DNA of 64,000 nt from Anaerococcus mediterraneensis (lineage in GTDB: Bacteria > Bacillota > Clostridia > Tissierellales > Peptoniphilaceae). The translations under genes and the position numbers were made by a program. The notes beneath the pieces are model-generated. The model saw only the letters and a program-made list of their open reading frames with translations, did no database searches and had not been told where the DNA came from. This document shows, piece after piece, positions 10,170 through 18,451 of this stretch. The stretch is taken from positions 62,001 to 126,000 of the forward strand of contig NZ_LT635772.1 of NCBI RefSeq assembly GCF_900128415.1, given 5' to 3'. How positions within the stretch are numbered: the stretch's first letter is position 1; every line of letters begins with the position of its first letter.

Positions 10170-10733
10170 TCATTTTCCCCTATATGTCTTATAGCTCATC
10201 AAAACCCCTGTGTGAGGAAGATATTTTACATTTGCCAAAACATTTTCATCATCTTTCCATTTTTCTTTTTCGATATCTAAGGTGTCGCTATTAATGTCAA
10301 AAATTTCAATATCGCCATTTTCTGTATAACCCTTTAATTTATGAAATATTATATATTTATAAATGTTTTCCGATTCAAAGCTTACGTAATCAAGTTTTAT
10401 AGATTGGGGATGATTTAGATAGGCTAAATCGAGGATTGGTGCTCTTAAGGCATAAAAAATACCCACTATAGAAATTATTAAACAAATCCACCAAATAACT
10501 GTTGCTTTAGTACTTTCTCTTACAAAAAAAGTTCCTATAAGAAAAAAAATAACAACTAGGCTCATAAAAACACGAAAAACTATGTCAGCTATGAAACCTT
10601 CCATTCCCTCTCGATAATCTCCACTACCAAATTTTAAAATTATATACATATAACTTATAGCAATTATTGCACACAAAGCTAATAATACAATGAAGATATA
10701 TCTTATTATAATCAAATATTTTTTACGATTCAT
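10170..10733 (-). CDS. Small membrane protein of unknown function
   Basis: No family recognised. The protein has 187 residues with three predicted membrane segments (about 7-32, 50-70 and 76-97) followed by a soluble C-terminal domain of about 90 residues with alternating beta-like and charged segments. GGGGGA precedes the ATG. The gene ends a few bases from a solo IS end fragment and starts about 100 bases from a second IS remnant. It may be a passenger caught between insertions or a resident gene whose surroundings were invaded. It may also be truncated at its C-terminus by the IS event, since the stop lies at the IS boundary. Confidence 0.7.
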   Translation of the reverse strand: MNRKKYLIIIRYIFIVLLALCAIIAISYMYIILKFGSGDYREGMEGFIADIVFRVFMSLVVIFFLIGTFFVRESTKATVIWWICLIISIVGIFYALRAPILDLAYLNHPQSIKLDYVSFESENIYKYIIFHKLKGYTENGDIEIFDINSDTLDIEKEKWKDDENVLANVKYLPHTGVLMSYKTYRGK

Positions 10734-10837
10734 AATTTCCCCCTATAATATTTTCTTTCGCTATCATTTTACAAGCTTTTATATCTTTAATCATCATATT
10801 AAATAAAAAAATACCAAGATTCTAACTAAATAAGTAA

Positions 10838-11457
10838 TGAACTGACCCCCAAAAGTTAGACCTAAAAACTAACTAAAGGAGGTCAGTTTTTTAAATGGCA
10901 AAATATAGTACAGAATTCAAAATGAAAGTAATAAAAGAATATTTAGAATCAAGCATCTCATATAAATCTTTATCAGATAAGTGCGGTATACCAAGTGAAT
11001 GCGTGATTAAAAGATAGGTAAATACATACAAGTCACAAGGCTATGAAGGAATAAAAGTAAAGAAAGAAGAATATTCCACTCAGATCAAGGCTGGGCATAT
11101 CAAACAAATCAATACACATCAATACTTGAAACAAACGGCATCACCCAATCTATCTCCAGAAAAGGCAACTGCTTAGACAACCCGCCAATGGAAAACTTCT
11201 TTGGAATATTAAAACAAGAAATATATTACGAACACAAATTCTATTCATACGAGCACTTAAAACAAACAATAGAAGATTTCATAAAATATTACAACGAAGA
11301 AAGGATAAAAGAAAAATTAGGATACTTATCACCAATAGAATACAGAAAGAAGAATGCAGCATAAAAATTCCTACCCCTAGAGGTAGGAAAGGATAAAGAA
11401 ATACCAGAGCTAGTTTAGTTCTAACTCTGGTATAAGGTCCAACTTTGTGGGGTCACC
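10838..11457 (+). mobile_element. Decayed, internally deleted IS3-family (IS150-like) element
   Basis: The left end (TGAACTGACCCCCAAAAG) and an imperfect inverted right end ending near 11457 (GGTCCAACTTTGTGGGG) bound about 620 bases, less than half of a normal IS3-family element. Inside are the start of orfA and the end of orfB fused by a deletion of most of both genes. Two hairpins lie just inside the right end (11378-11396 and 11401-11433). The element cannot move by itself. Confidence 0.8.
10895..11364 (+). pseudogene. IS3-family transposase remnant (orfA start joined to orfB end)
   Basis: From ATG 10895 the frame reads MAKYSTEFKMKVIKEYLESS, a typical OrfA helix-turn-helix start. It stops at TAG 11015, which replaces an expected Trp codon (the next residues VNTYKSQGYEG continue the family pattern). 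From 11077 another frame begins HSDQGWAYQTNQY, the OrfB integrase core, continues through SRKGNCLDNPPMENFFG with the last catalytic Glu region, and ends at 11364 with YLSPIEYRKKNAA. The DDE core is therefore incomplete. Non-functional. Confidence 0.88.
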
Positions 11458-11479
11458 TTAAAACTAGACTTTTATTATT

Positions 11480-12292
11480 TTAGTACCAACCGTTTCTTTG
11501 CCAAAATGCTTGAGCATTTTCCCAAGAACCGTATCTTTGTGCTACATAGTTATCTGCTGCAGCTTCTTGTTGAGCTGGACTTGCGCCATATGGTACAAGT
11601 GATGGGTTAAGTTGGTATCTACCATAGTAGCCACCTCTTGGATTGTAAGCTGTGTATGAACCGCCTGATTCTCTTTGAGCTATCCATTCTTTGGCCCAAT
11701 TTGTGCTTGCTTGGTATTCTTGTGCTGGTGCTTGTTGGCTTGCTGCTTGATTGTTTGCTACTTGCTGAGTGTTTTGTTTTGCTACTTGTTTATTAGCTGG
11801 CTGAGCTTTCTCATAAACATCTGCTCTGTCCCTAAAAGTTTTTATAAGGTTGTGGTAAACATAGCCAATCTTTCCATCAACTTTGACCTTTACAAAACCA
11901 TTTTCAGCAATATCAATAGTTTCAAGTTTAGTTCCTTTTTCTAGAACCTTTATAACTTCTGAGCTGATATTATCTTCTTTTCTAAAGTTTGTCGCAGATA
12001 CAACTTCGCTTTCTTCTAGTAGGTGGAAAAGATCACTTGATACATAGGCTTCCTTGCCTTCAAAATCTATCTTGAACCAACCATCTTTTTGTTCGATAAT
12101 CTCATATTGGCTATCATCATCTATTAGGCCTATGATATTATCGCCAAGTTTTGCTTCGCTTCTTACATTTACTCCTGCTGCTGCATCAGAGTTTTTTACA
12201 GCGCTTGCTGCCTCAGCATTCTTTGCTGTAAAAGTAAATATCGATGGGATTATAAGTGCTGCTGCTAGAGCGTACTTAGTAAAAATTTTCAT
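11480..12292 (-). CDS. Secreted SH3-domain protein with lysozyme/transglycosylase-like C-terminus
   Basis: A 270-residue exported protein. A signal peptide (residues 1 to about 28, ending AEA) is followed by two bacterial SH3 domains (about 30-90 and 95-150) that usually bind peptidoglycan. A Gln/Ala-rich linker (about 160-195) leads to a C-terminal 70-residue domain with IAQRESGGSYTAYNPRGG and YGRYQL, ending NGWY. The RESGG glutamate and YQL resemble the SceD/IsaA and Rpf-like lytic transglycosylase group. The likely role is cell wall turnover at the surface. It is monocistronic; a WalR-type box lies about 50 bases upstream. Confidence 0.87.
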   Translation of the reverse strand: MKIFTKYALAAALIIPSIFTFTAKNAEAASAVKNSDAAAGVNVRSEAKLGDNIIGLIDDDSQYEIIEQKDGWFKIDFEGKEAYVSSDLFHLLEESEVVSATNFRKEDNISSEVIKVLEKGTKLETIDIAENGFVKVKVDGKIGYVYHNLIKTFRDRADVYEKAQPANKQVAKQNTQQVANNQAASQQAPAQEYQASTNWAKEWIAQRESGGSYTAYNPRGGYYGRYQLNPSLVPYGASPAQQEAAADNYVAQRYGSWENAQAFWQRNGWY

Positions 12293-12341
12293 TATTTCTC
12301 CTTATTATGTCAATGTTTTTATTTTTTATTTTGTTACAACA

Positions 12342-12358
12342 GTTACAAATTGATAACA
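12342..12358 (-). promoter_or_regulatory. WalR (YycF)-type binding box
   Basis: On the minus strand TGTTAT, five bases, TGTAAC, an exact fit to the published consensus TGTWAH-N5-TGTWAH. Further half-sites lie on both sides (TGTAAT upstream, a second TGTAAC downstream). It stands about 50 bases before the start of the secreted SH3/lytic protein, the kind of gene WalR controls in Bacillus and Staphylococcus. Confidence 0.6.
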
Positions 12359-12674
12359 ATCTTTATTACAAGAGATAGTATATATTTTAATTGTGTAGAA
12401 ATTATGTGTTTTTATTTCATTATTATTAATATTTCCCAAGCATATATATTTTTATCCTCTTCTATATAAGTGTTGATATCGTCACTCTTTTCTCCATAAA
12501 ATAATAATTTTTATAATATACAATCAATTTTTTAGATAAATTGTGTAGATATTTTGTTTTACTTTTTCTTCATAATTAGTTTTTATTTTGTTACTATTGA
12601 CTTGTTTTTAAAAAAAATATAAATTTTTACCATTGCTAAAAAATTTCTATAATCCTCTAATTATGCCTATATAT

Positions 12675-12703
12675 TTGCCCATATTTTTTATATGTAGTAA
12701 AAT
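12675..12703 (+). promoter_or_regulatory. Predicted promoter of ddl-murF-pfkB
   Basis: TTGCCC, 17 bases, TAAAAT, about 34 bases before the ddl start. Sequence match only. Confidence 0.4.
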
Positions 12704-12736
12704 TTACTTAAGCTTATATATAGAAAGAGAGATAAT

Positions 12737-13780
12737 ATGAAGACTGTCTACATTTTATGTGGTGGACCTTCTAGTGAGCATGATATAGCTTTGAGAAGTG
12801 CCCTTAATATAATTAAAAATTTAAATAAAGAAAAATATGATACAAAAATTGTTTATATAGATAAGGATGGAAAATTTTCTGATAGTTTTACAGACTACAA
12901 TAACAATGATGAATTTTCTTTGGTCAAAAATATTGAAAAAAACAAGCAAGAGTCTATTTCAGATTTTCTAAAAGAAGTTTCTATAATAGATAGGTCTGAT
13001 CTGATCATCCTACCTGTCATCCACGGAACCTACGGAGAAGACGGCACAATCCAAGGATTTTTGGATACTGTAGGACTTGCCTATATAGGCAATGGACTTT
13101 TGTCATCATCAATTTGTATGGACAAGGTCACATCAAATGATATTTTTGAAAAATCCAAACTTCGTCAAGCCAAATATACTTATACATATAAGGATGGCTT
13201 TGACGATGACTTTATAGAAGATACTATAGAAAAAATCGGACTTCCTCTGATAGTCAAACCATCTGCCAACGGATCATCAGTTGGAGTATCCAAGGTTACA
13301 AGCAAGGAAGAATTCAGAGATGCTTGCCTAGAGGCCCTAAAATATGACAAAAAAGTTTTGATAGAAGAGCTTATTGAAGGCCAAGAAATTGAGTTTTCTG
13401 TTGTTGGAGATGGAGACTATATAGATGTAAGCAAGCCTGCTGCCTATATTACAGACCACAGCTTCCTAGACTATGATGCCAAATATTTTTCTCCAACTAC
13501 TAGGGAGCAAATCCCTTATGTAATGGATGAAGCCGACCTCATAGAAGGACAAAATTTCGCCAAGGCCTGCTATAAGGCAGTTGGTTGTGAGGGTTTTGCT
13601 AGGGTAGATATTTTTTATGGCAAGGACAAAAAGTTTTATATAAATGAGATAAATACCTTCCCTGGTTTTACACCTTCATCATTTTTTGCTAGGATGTGTA
13701 TGAATATGTATGATGTAGACTTTTCTGAGGTCTTGGACATACTTATAGAAGACGGTTTTAGGAGACATACAAATGATTAG
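12737..13780 (+). CDS. ddl: D-alanine--D-alanine ligase
   Basis: ATP-dependent ligation of two D-Ala to make the dipeptide end of the peptidoglycan precursor. The 347 residues fit the ATP-grasp ligase. The N-terminal motif is CGGPSSEHDIALRSA, PVIHGTYGEDGTIQG is the Ddl signature (about 94-108), VKPSANGSSVGVSK is the ATP-grasp loop, EINTFPGFTPSS is the C-terminal metal-binding signature. It overlaps murF by eight bases, so the two are translationally coupled, as expected for enzymes making and then using D-Ala-D-Ala. Confidence 0.97.
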   Translation: MKTVYILCGGPSSEHDIALRSALNIIKNLNKEKYDTKIVYIDKDGKFSDSFTDYNNNDEFSLVKNIEKNKQESISDFLKEVSIIDRSDLIILPVIHGTYGEDGTIQGFLDTVGLAYIGNGLLSSSICMDKVTSNDIFEKSKLRQAKYTYTYKDGFDDDFIEDTIEKIGLPLIVKPSANGSSVGVSKVTSKEEFRDACLEALKYDKKVLIEELIEGQEIEFSVVGDGDYIDVSKPAAYITDHSFLDYDAKYFSPTTREQIPYVMDEADLIEGQNFAKACYKAVGCEGFARVDIFYGKDKKFYINEINTFPGFTPSSFFARMCMNMYDVDFSEVLDILIEDGFRRHTND

Positions 13781-15152
13781 ACGAAGCTTGGCGCAAATTG
13801 CCCAGATGGTGGGTGGAGAAATCTCAGACCCTAAATATAATGACCTAGAAATCATCGGTGTTTCTACTGACTCTAGGACTATAAGTGATGGCAATCTATA
13901 TATCCCACTACTTGGTGAAGTTTTTGATGGTAGGATTTTTATCAAAGAATGTGAGAATAAAGGAGCAAGCGCATTTCTCGTTGACTATGATTACAAAATA
14001 AATAAGGATGTGACTATTCCCTATGTCAGAGTCAAGGATACAAAAAAAGCCCTTCAAGACTTGGCAGCAGCCTACAGAAACCAACTAGATATAAAAATAA
14101 TTGCTATAACTGGTTCTAATGGCAAGACTACTACAAAGGACCTCCTTGCAACCATACTTGCAGAAAAATACAAGACCCAAAAAACAATGGGCAACCTAAA
14201 CAACGAAATAGGGGTCCCAAAAACTATCCTTTCCCTAGATGAGGATACAGATATAGGAGTTATAGAACTTGGTACTGATAATTTTGGAGATATATCCCTC
14301 ACATCTAAGATAGTAAAACCAGAGCTTGCTATAATTACAAATATAGGAGATAGCCATCTTCACAACCTAAAATCAAAAGAAGGCATACTAAGGGCAAAAC
14401 TTGAGATCCTAGAAGGTATGGATGATGATGGAATATTTATCTACAATATAGATGATGAGACCATGAGAGAAAATATCCCAAATACTCAAATAAAGCAAAA
14501 AGTCCTATCCTTTGGTAGGGACGACAAGGCAGATTTCAAAATCAATTTTCTAGACTCACCAGCAGCAAAACTCAGGTTCTCAAACAAAGACAATACTTAT
14601 GAGATACCTCTTATAGGCAGGCACAATATTTACAATGCAGCAGCTGTTGTAATGATAGCAGAAATCTACGGCATAGATAAAGAAAGCATTGACAGAGGAT
14701 TTTTGAAGGTAAAATCAAGCCAAAATAGGACTGACCTAGTAGAACTAGATGGTTTTGACATCTTGGATGACTCCTACAAATCAAATCCTCAGTCCCTACT
14801 GGCAGGTCTTGAAACAACCTATATGCTCCAAGGCTACAACAGAAAAATAATCTGCCTAGGCGATATGCTAGAGCTAGGAGAAAATGAAGAAGACCTCCAC
14901 TACCAAGTAGGAGAAAAAATCAACAGCAAAAAAATAGACTTTTGCTTATTTTTTGGTCCCCTATCCAAAAAAATGTATGAGGCAAGCAGGGAGCATTTCC
15001 CTTGTGACAGGAGCTTTTACTTTGACCAAAAAGACCATATGATAGAAAAACTAAAATCCCTTATAACTAGGTCTTCCCTAGTTTTTGTAAAAGGCAGCCA
15101 CGGCATGCATATGGAAGAAGTTATAGAAGCTATAAGAAGTTTTAATATATAA
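13773..15152 (+). CDS. murF: UDP-MurNAc-tripeptide--D-alanyl-D-alanine ligase
   Basis: Adds the D-Ala-D-Ala made by Ddl to UDP-MurNAc-tripeptide in the cytoplasm. The 459 residues have the three Mur-ligase domains: N-terminal UDP-binding part with STDSRTISDGNLYIPL (about 31-46), the central ATPase with P-loop GSNGKTTTK (114-122) and NLNNEIGVPKT, and the C-terminal domain with DDSYKSNPQS. The start codon overlaps the ddl end. Nothing unusual. Confidence 0.97.
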   Translation: MIRRSLAQIAQMVGGEISDPKYNDLEIIGVSTDSRTISDGNLYIPLLGEVFDGRIFIKECENKGASAFLVDYDYKINKDVTIPYVRVKDTKKALQDLAAAYRNQLDIKIIAITGSNGKTTTKDLLATILAEKYKTQKTMGNLNNEIGVPKTILSLDEDTDIGVIELGTDNFGDISLTSKIVKPELAIITNIGDSHLHNLKSKEGILRAKLEILEGMDDDGIFIYNIDDETMRENIPNTQIKQKVLSFGRDDKADFKINFLDSPAAKLRFSNKDNTYEIPLIGRHNIYNAAAVVMIAEIYGIDKESIDRGFLKVKSSQNRTDLVELDGFDILDDSYKSNPQSLLAGLETTYMLQGYNRKIICLGDMLELGENEEDLHYQVGEKINSKKIDFCLFFGPLSKKMYEASREHFPCDRSFYFDQKDHMIEKLKSLITRSSLVFVKGSHGMHMEEVIEAIRSFNI

Positions 15153-15162
15153 AGAGGTAAAT

Positions 15163-16095
15163 ATGATTTATACAGTAACCCTTAACCCATCCATAGACTT
15201 GTATATAGAATTAGACAAGCTAAAGCTGGAAGAAAACAATGAAATAAAAACAGAAAGATCCCTACCAGGCGGCAAGGCAATAAATGTCTCCAGAATCCTA
15301 TCCCAACTTAGGATACCAACCACAGCAACAGGTTTTATTGGCGGCTACCAAGGAATGTTTATAGACAACTGGCTAAAAAATGAAGATATACTAACAGATT
15401 TTGTCCATATGAAAAAATCAAACAGGGTCAACCTAAAAATTTTTGAAGACAAAAAAGAAACCCTCATAAACTTCCAAGGACCAACAGTGCTTACAGATGA
15501 AGTCGAAGAGCTAGTCTACAACCTATCTAGGGTTAGGGAAGGCGATACAATAATCTTTGGTGGATCAGTTCCTCCAATGGAGCATGGCGAGGATGCAGAC
15601 ATCTACGACAGGATGGTAGAAATTGCCAAGGCAAACGGGGCTAACTTTATAGCAGATGTCCCAAGCAAATACCTACTAAATATGGTCAAAAGAGGTCCTC
15701 TTCTAGTAAAACCAAACGGCGAAGACATAGAAGAAATATTTGGCGTAAAAATAGAAAACAAAATGGACTATATACCTTATGGCAAAAAGCTTATAGAAAT
15801 GGGAGCCAAATACGTCATAATCTCCTACGGATCAGAAGGATCTATGTTTTTTACCCGTGAAGGAGTCTACTCAGCAAACCCAATCAAAGATGACAAAGAA
15901 ATTATAAATACAGTAGCCTGCAGAGATGCCATGATAGCTGGTTTTTTGGGAACCATAGTCAGAGATAGCGATCCAATAGAATCCTACATGGTAGCAGTGG
16001 CCGCAGCAGGTGCCACAGCCAGGGTATTAGACCTACCAACAAGGGATGAAATCTTTGATATCCTACCTTTAGTAGATATTGATGTTATAGAATAA
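15163..16095 (+). CDS. PfkB-family sugar kinase (1-phosphofructokinase type)
   Basis: Phosphorylates a sugar phosphate, most likely fructose-1-phosphate or tagatose-6-phosphate. The 310 residues start MIYTVTLNPSIDLYIELD and contain LPGGKAINVSRIL, both typical of the FruK/LacC subgroup. The C-terminal PfkB signature is altered: where most members have G-A-G-D with the catalytic Asp, this reads NTVACRDAMIAGF, which keeps the Asp. It begins ten bases after murF and may share the ddl-murF transcript. No PTS transporter genes are near, so the substrate stays open. Confidence 0.88.
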   Translation: MIYTVTLNPSIDLYIELDKLKLEENNEIKTERSLPGGKAINVSRILSQLRIPTTATGFIGGYQGMFIDNWLKNEDILTDFVHMKKSNRVNLKIFEDKKETLINFQGPTVLTDEVEELVYNLSRVREGDTIIFGGSVPPMEHGEDADIYDRMVEIAKANGANFIADVPSKYLLNMVKRGPLLVKPNGEDIEEIFGVKIENKMDYIPYGKKLIEMGAKYVIISYGSEGSMFFTREGVYSANPIKDDKEIINTVACRDAMIAGFLGTIVRDSDPIESYMVAVAAAGATARVLDLPTRDEIFDILPLVDIDVIE

Positions 16096-16173
16096 AATGC
16101 CGATAATTATAGGCCAATTAAAAAACACCAAGAGCATAAAAAATTATAAATACGTCACAGAAGAAAAAAATAT

Positions 16174-16221
16174 GACCCTAACAAGCCTTGGAGATTGATC
16201 CAAGACTTGCTAGGGTCTTTT
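16174..16221. terminator. Strong bidirectional terminator
   Basis: A long near-perfect stem (GACCCTA.CAAG.CTTGG against CCAAG.CTTG.TAGGGTC) with a short loop and T-run on +, A-run before it. It ends the ddl-murF-pfkB transcript and the opposing ABC operon. Confidence 0.9.
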
Positions 16222-16226
16222 GTAAT

Positions 16227-16877
16227 CTAAAAATCTCTTTTTTTGTAAAATTTGATAGAAAGTGTGATTGAAATTGTAAGAAAAATGGCAAATAAAATAA
16301 AAAGTCCAATAATAATCATCATTTCATTTTCTTCTAGGAAATTAATGATTAAAGTAAAATCTTTTATAAAATAACCTCCAACCATTCCTAATATTCCTAT
16401 AATTAGTATTGGTAAAAATCCAAAGGCCCTTGCCTTAGTATAGCCGTATTTAAAATAAATCGGATATTGGAAACAGATCATCAAGGTGAAAAATACAAAG
16501 TTTATTCCAATCATCTCAAATATATCCAATCCAATTGGATAATCTTTAATTAAGGCTATCAATAAATAGTAGATGATTCCAAATATACTTACAAATATAA
16601 AAATAATATAAGCCATTATATATCTTGCGATAACTAACTCTTTGCTACTAATCCCACATATCCTATAAATCCCGTCTATACCAGCATTTTCACCAAGCAA
16701 AAATGGATATGATGAAAAAATTATCCCAAATACCATGGCCATAGAAAGAGTAATTACAGGACTGTCCATAATATACATATAAAAAAGTGGAATGAAAGCC
16801 ATTATGGCAAAATTTTTGATGGTTAAATAAGGTTTTATCGAAATCATATCCAGTTTAATTTGTTTTTTAATATTCAT
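16227..16877 (-). CDS. ABC-2 type permease, downstream paralogue
   Basis: A 216-residue membrane subunit with about six hydrophobic segments, starting MNIKKQIKLDMISIKPYLTI and ending FYKKRDF. It is about 60 percent identical by eye to the adjacent 16965-17615 permease along its whole length, including PFLLGEN(A/S)GID and the KDYPIGLD region. Family: the permease of YtrA/GntR-linked ABC exporters. It is preceded not by another ATPase gene but by the remains of one, so it probably pairs with the one intact ATPase as a heterodimer with its sister. Confidence 0.85.
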   Translation of the reverse strand: MNIKKQIKLDMISIKPYLTIKNFAIMAFIPLFYMYIMDSPVITLSMAMVFGIIFSSYPFLLGENAGIDGIYRICGISSKELVIARYIMAYIIFIFVSIFGIIYYLLIALIKDYPIGLDIFEMIGINFVFFTLMICFQYPIYFKYGYTKARAFGFLPILIIGILGMVGGYFIKDFTLIINFLEENEMMIIIGLFILFAIFLTISITLSIKFYKKRDF

Positions 16878-16879
16878 TA

Positions 16880-16957
16880 GATTCTCCCATAATAAATCAT
16901 TATTTCATCTATGCTTGGCAGTTTAGCCAGCAAATTCTCATCTTCCCTGACTTTAGA
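16880..16957 (-). pseudogene. C-terminal stub of a lost duplicate ABC ATPase
   Basis: The bases just before the 16877 start decode as EDENLLAKLPSIDEIMIYYG plus RI and a stop, overlapping the permease ATG as TAATG. The intact ATPase ends VDENLVAEVPTIDQIMIYYG plus RI, with the same TAATG junction to its own permease. Only about 25 codons remain. This shows that an ATPase-permease pair was duplicated in tandem and one ATPase then deleted. Confidence 0.85.
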
Positions 16958-16964
16958 GCAAATC

Positions 16965-17615
16965 TTAAAAATCTCTTTTTTTATAAAATATGATAGAAAG
17001 TGTGATTGAAATTATAAGAAAAAGGACAACTAGGATACAAAGTACAATTATGATCATCCTTTGATTTTCTAATACAAAGTTAAGTATTGGGCCAAAATCT
17101 TTTATAAAATATCCTAGAGCCATCCAAATTACAGCAATTATAAATATCGGTAAAAACCAAAAATTCTTTGCCTTAGTATAGCCGGATTTAAAATATATCG
17201 GATATTCAAATGAAATAACTATCGCAAATAAAGCAAAGTTAATACCAATAAACATCAGCATATCAAGGCCTATTGGCACATTTTTTATTAGTGAAACTAT
17301 AGCATAGATTGAAAATCCAAGTAGACTTGCCACTATAAAAATCAGTCCAGCTAATATATACCTACCTATAACTACTTTTTTGCTATCAATAGAAAAGATT
17401 TTATATAAGGCATCAATGCCAGAATTTTCCCCTAACAAAAATGGATTAGATGAAAACATTACAGCAAAAGTCAATGTCATTGATAACATTACTGTAGGAG
17501 TATTCCTACTAAAGGAATAAAAAAGAACTACACCTAATAATAGGCTTAAATTTTTCAAAGTATAATAGGTTTTCATTGAAATTATATCTAGTTTAATTTG
17601 TTTTCTAATATCCAT
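16965..17615 (-). CDS. ABC-2 type permease, upstream paralogue
   Basis: A 216-residue integral membrane protein with about six transmembrane segments, starting MDIRKQIKLDIISMKTYYTL. Its start codon shares one base with the ATPase stop (TAATG). With the ATPase and the sister permease it would make an exporter-type ABC complex; GntR-linked systems of this kind often respond to cell-envelope stress or antibiotics. The substrate is not predictable from sequence. Confidence 0.88.
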   Translation of the reverse strand: MDIRKQIKLDIISMKTYYTLKNLSLLLGVVLFYSFSRNTPTVMLSMTLTFAVMFSSNPFLLGENSGIDALYKIFSIDSKKVVIGRYILAGLIFIVASLLGFSIYAIVSLIKNVPIGLDMLMFIGINFALFAIVISFEYPIYFKSGYTKAKNFWFLPIFIIAVIWMALGYFIKDFGPILNFVLENQRMIIIVLCILVVLFLIISITLSIIFYKKRDF

Positions 17616-18451
17616 TAGATCCTCCCATAATAAATCATTATTTGGTCGATTGTTGGCACTTCTGCCACCAAGTTCTCATCTACCTTATAATCTTCTCTTA
17701 GGATTAGGGCGTCAAAATTAACCTTAGTCTTCTTTTGCCCATAAATTTTAAGGTTTTTAATTTTCTCAAAATCTTCTACTCCACCTTTAATTAGTAAAAA
17801 TTTGTCATAAAATTCATCCTTAGAGCCTTCAAATACGATTTTTCCCTGGTCTATAAAAATAATATAATCAGCAATCCTATCAAGGTCTTGGGTTATATGG
17901 GTGGAAAATAGGACTGTATGATCTTCATTTTCCATAAAGTCTAAAATCATATCCACAAGTTCATCCCTCATGGCAGGGTCAAGGCCGCTTGTAGGCTCAT
18001 CTAAAATTAGAATTTTTGCATCATGAGAAAGGGCAACCGCAAGCATCAGCTTAATCTTCATTCCCCTAGATAAGTCAGAAACTTTTTTCACTCTTTCAAG
18101 TTCAAACTTATCAAGATATTCGTAATAGGTCTTGGCATTCCACTTATCATAGCCCACATCCATGGCCTGGCTGACTAGGTCCAAGGTCCAGTCCTTGCCC
18201 AAAAAGGAATCGTCCATGACAAGGCCTACATCCTGAAGATACGTCAAATCATTAATTTTCTCACCATCCATCAAAATTTCCCCATCGTAATTTATAAGTG
18301 ACAAAAGTGCCTTGATGGTAGTTGTTTTCCCCATGCCATTTTTGCCAATAAAACCTGTTACATATCCTTTTTTGATGGCAAAGTCATTTGGGCCAAGTTC
18401 AAATTTTTCATAAGTTTTGCCAAGATTTTTTGCTAGAATCTTATCAGTCAT
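17615..18451 (-). CDS. ABC transporter ATP-binding protein
   Basis: A 278-residue ATPase with Walker A GKNGMGKTTT, signature LSRGMKIKLMLAVALS, Walker B KILILDEPTSGLD and switch His in LFSTHITQD. The signature LSRGM instead of LSGGQ is usual for this YtrB-like group. The start at 18451 (MTDKILAKNLGK) is chosen because AAGGAG sits six bases before it; the ATG five codons upstream includes that Shine-Dalgarno sequence itself. It overlaps the GntR gene by eight bases. Confidence 0.93.
   Translation of the reverse strand: MTDKILAKNLGKTYEKFELGPNDFAIKKGYVTGFIGKNGMGKTTTIKALLSLINYDGEILMDGEKINDLTYLQDVGLVMDDSFLGKDWTLDLVSQAMDVGYDKWNAKTYYEYLDKFELERVKKVSDLSRGMKIKLMLAVALSHDAKILILDEPTSGLDPAMRDELVDMILDFMENEDHTVLFSTHITQDLDRIADYIIFIDQGKIVFEGSKDEFYDKFLLIKGGVEDFEKIKNLKIYGQKKTKVNFDALILREDYKVDENLVAEVPTIDQIMIYYGRI

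Larger units (their letters stand above)
12293..12736. other. Divergent AT-rich intergenic region
   Basis: 444 bases without a gene, between the secreted wall protein (-) and ddl (+). It holds the WalR-like box near the wall-protein gene, a possible ddl promoter at 12675-12703, and two copies of TTGTGTAGA (12391 and 12541) of unknown meaning. No riboswitch-like GC-rich structure was seen. Confidence 0.7.

Noticed and set aside
12293..12736. c-di-AMP (ydaO) riboswitch before the secreted wall protein, as often found for such genes
   Set aside because: The region is almost pure A/T with no GC-rich paired core; the motif is not there.
16097..16198. A 33-codon frame (MPIIIGQLKNTKSI...) after the PfkB kinase gene
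   Set aside because: No ribosome binding site, and its end lies in the strong terminator stem; probably chance.
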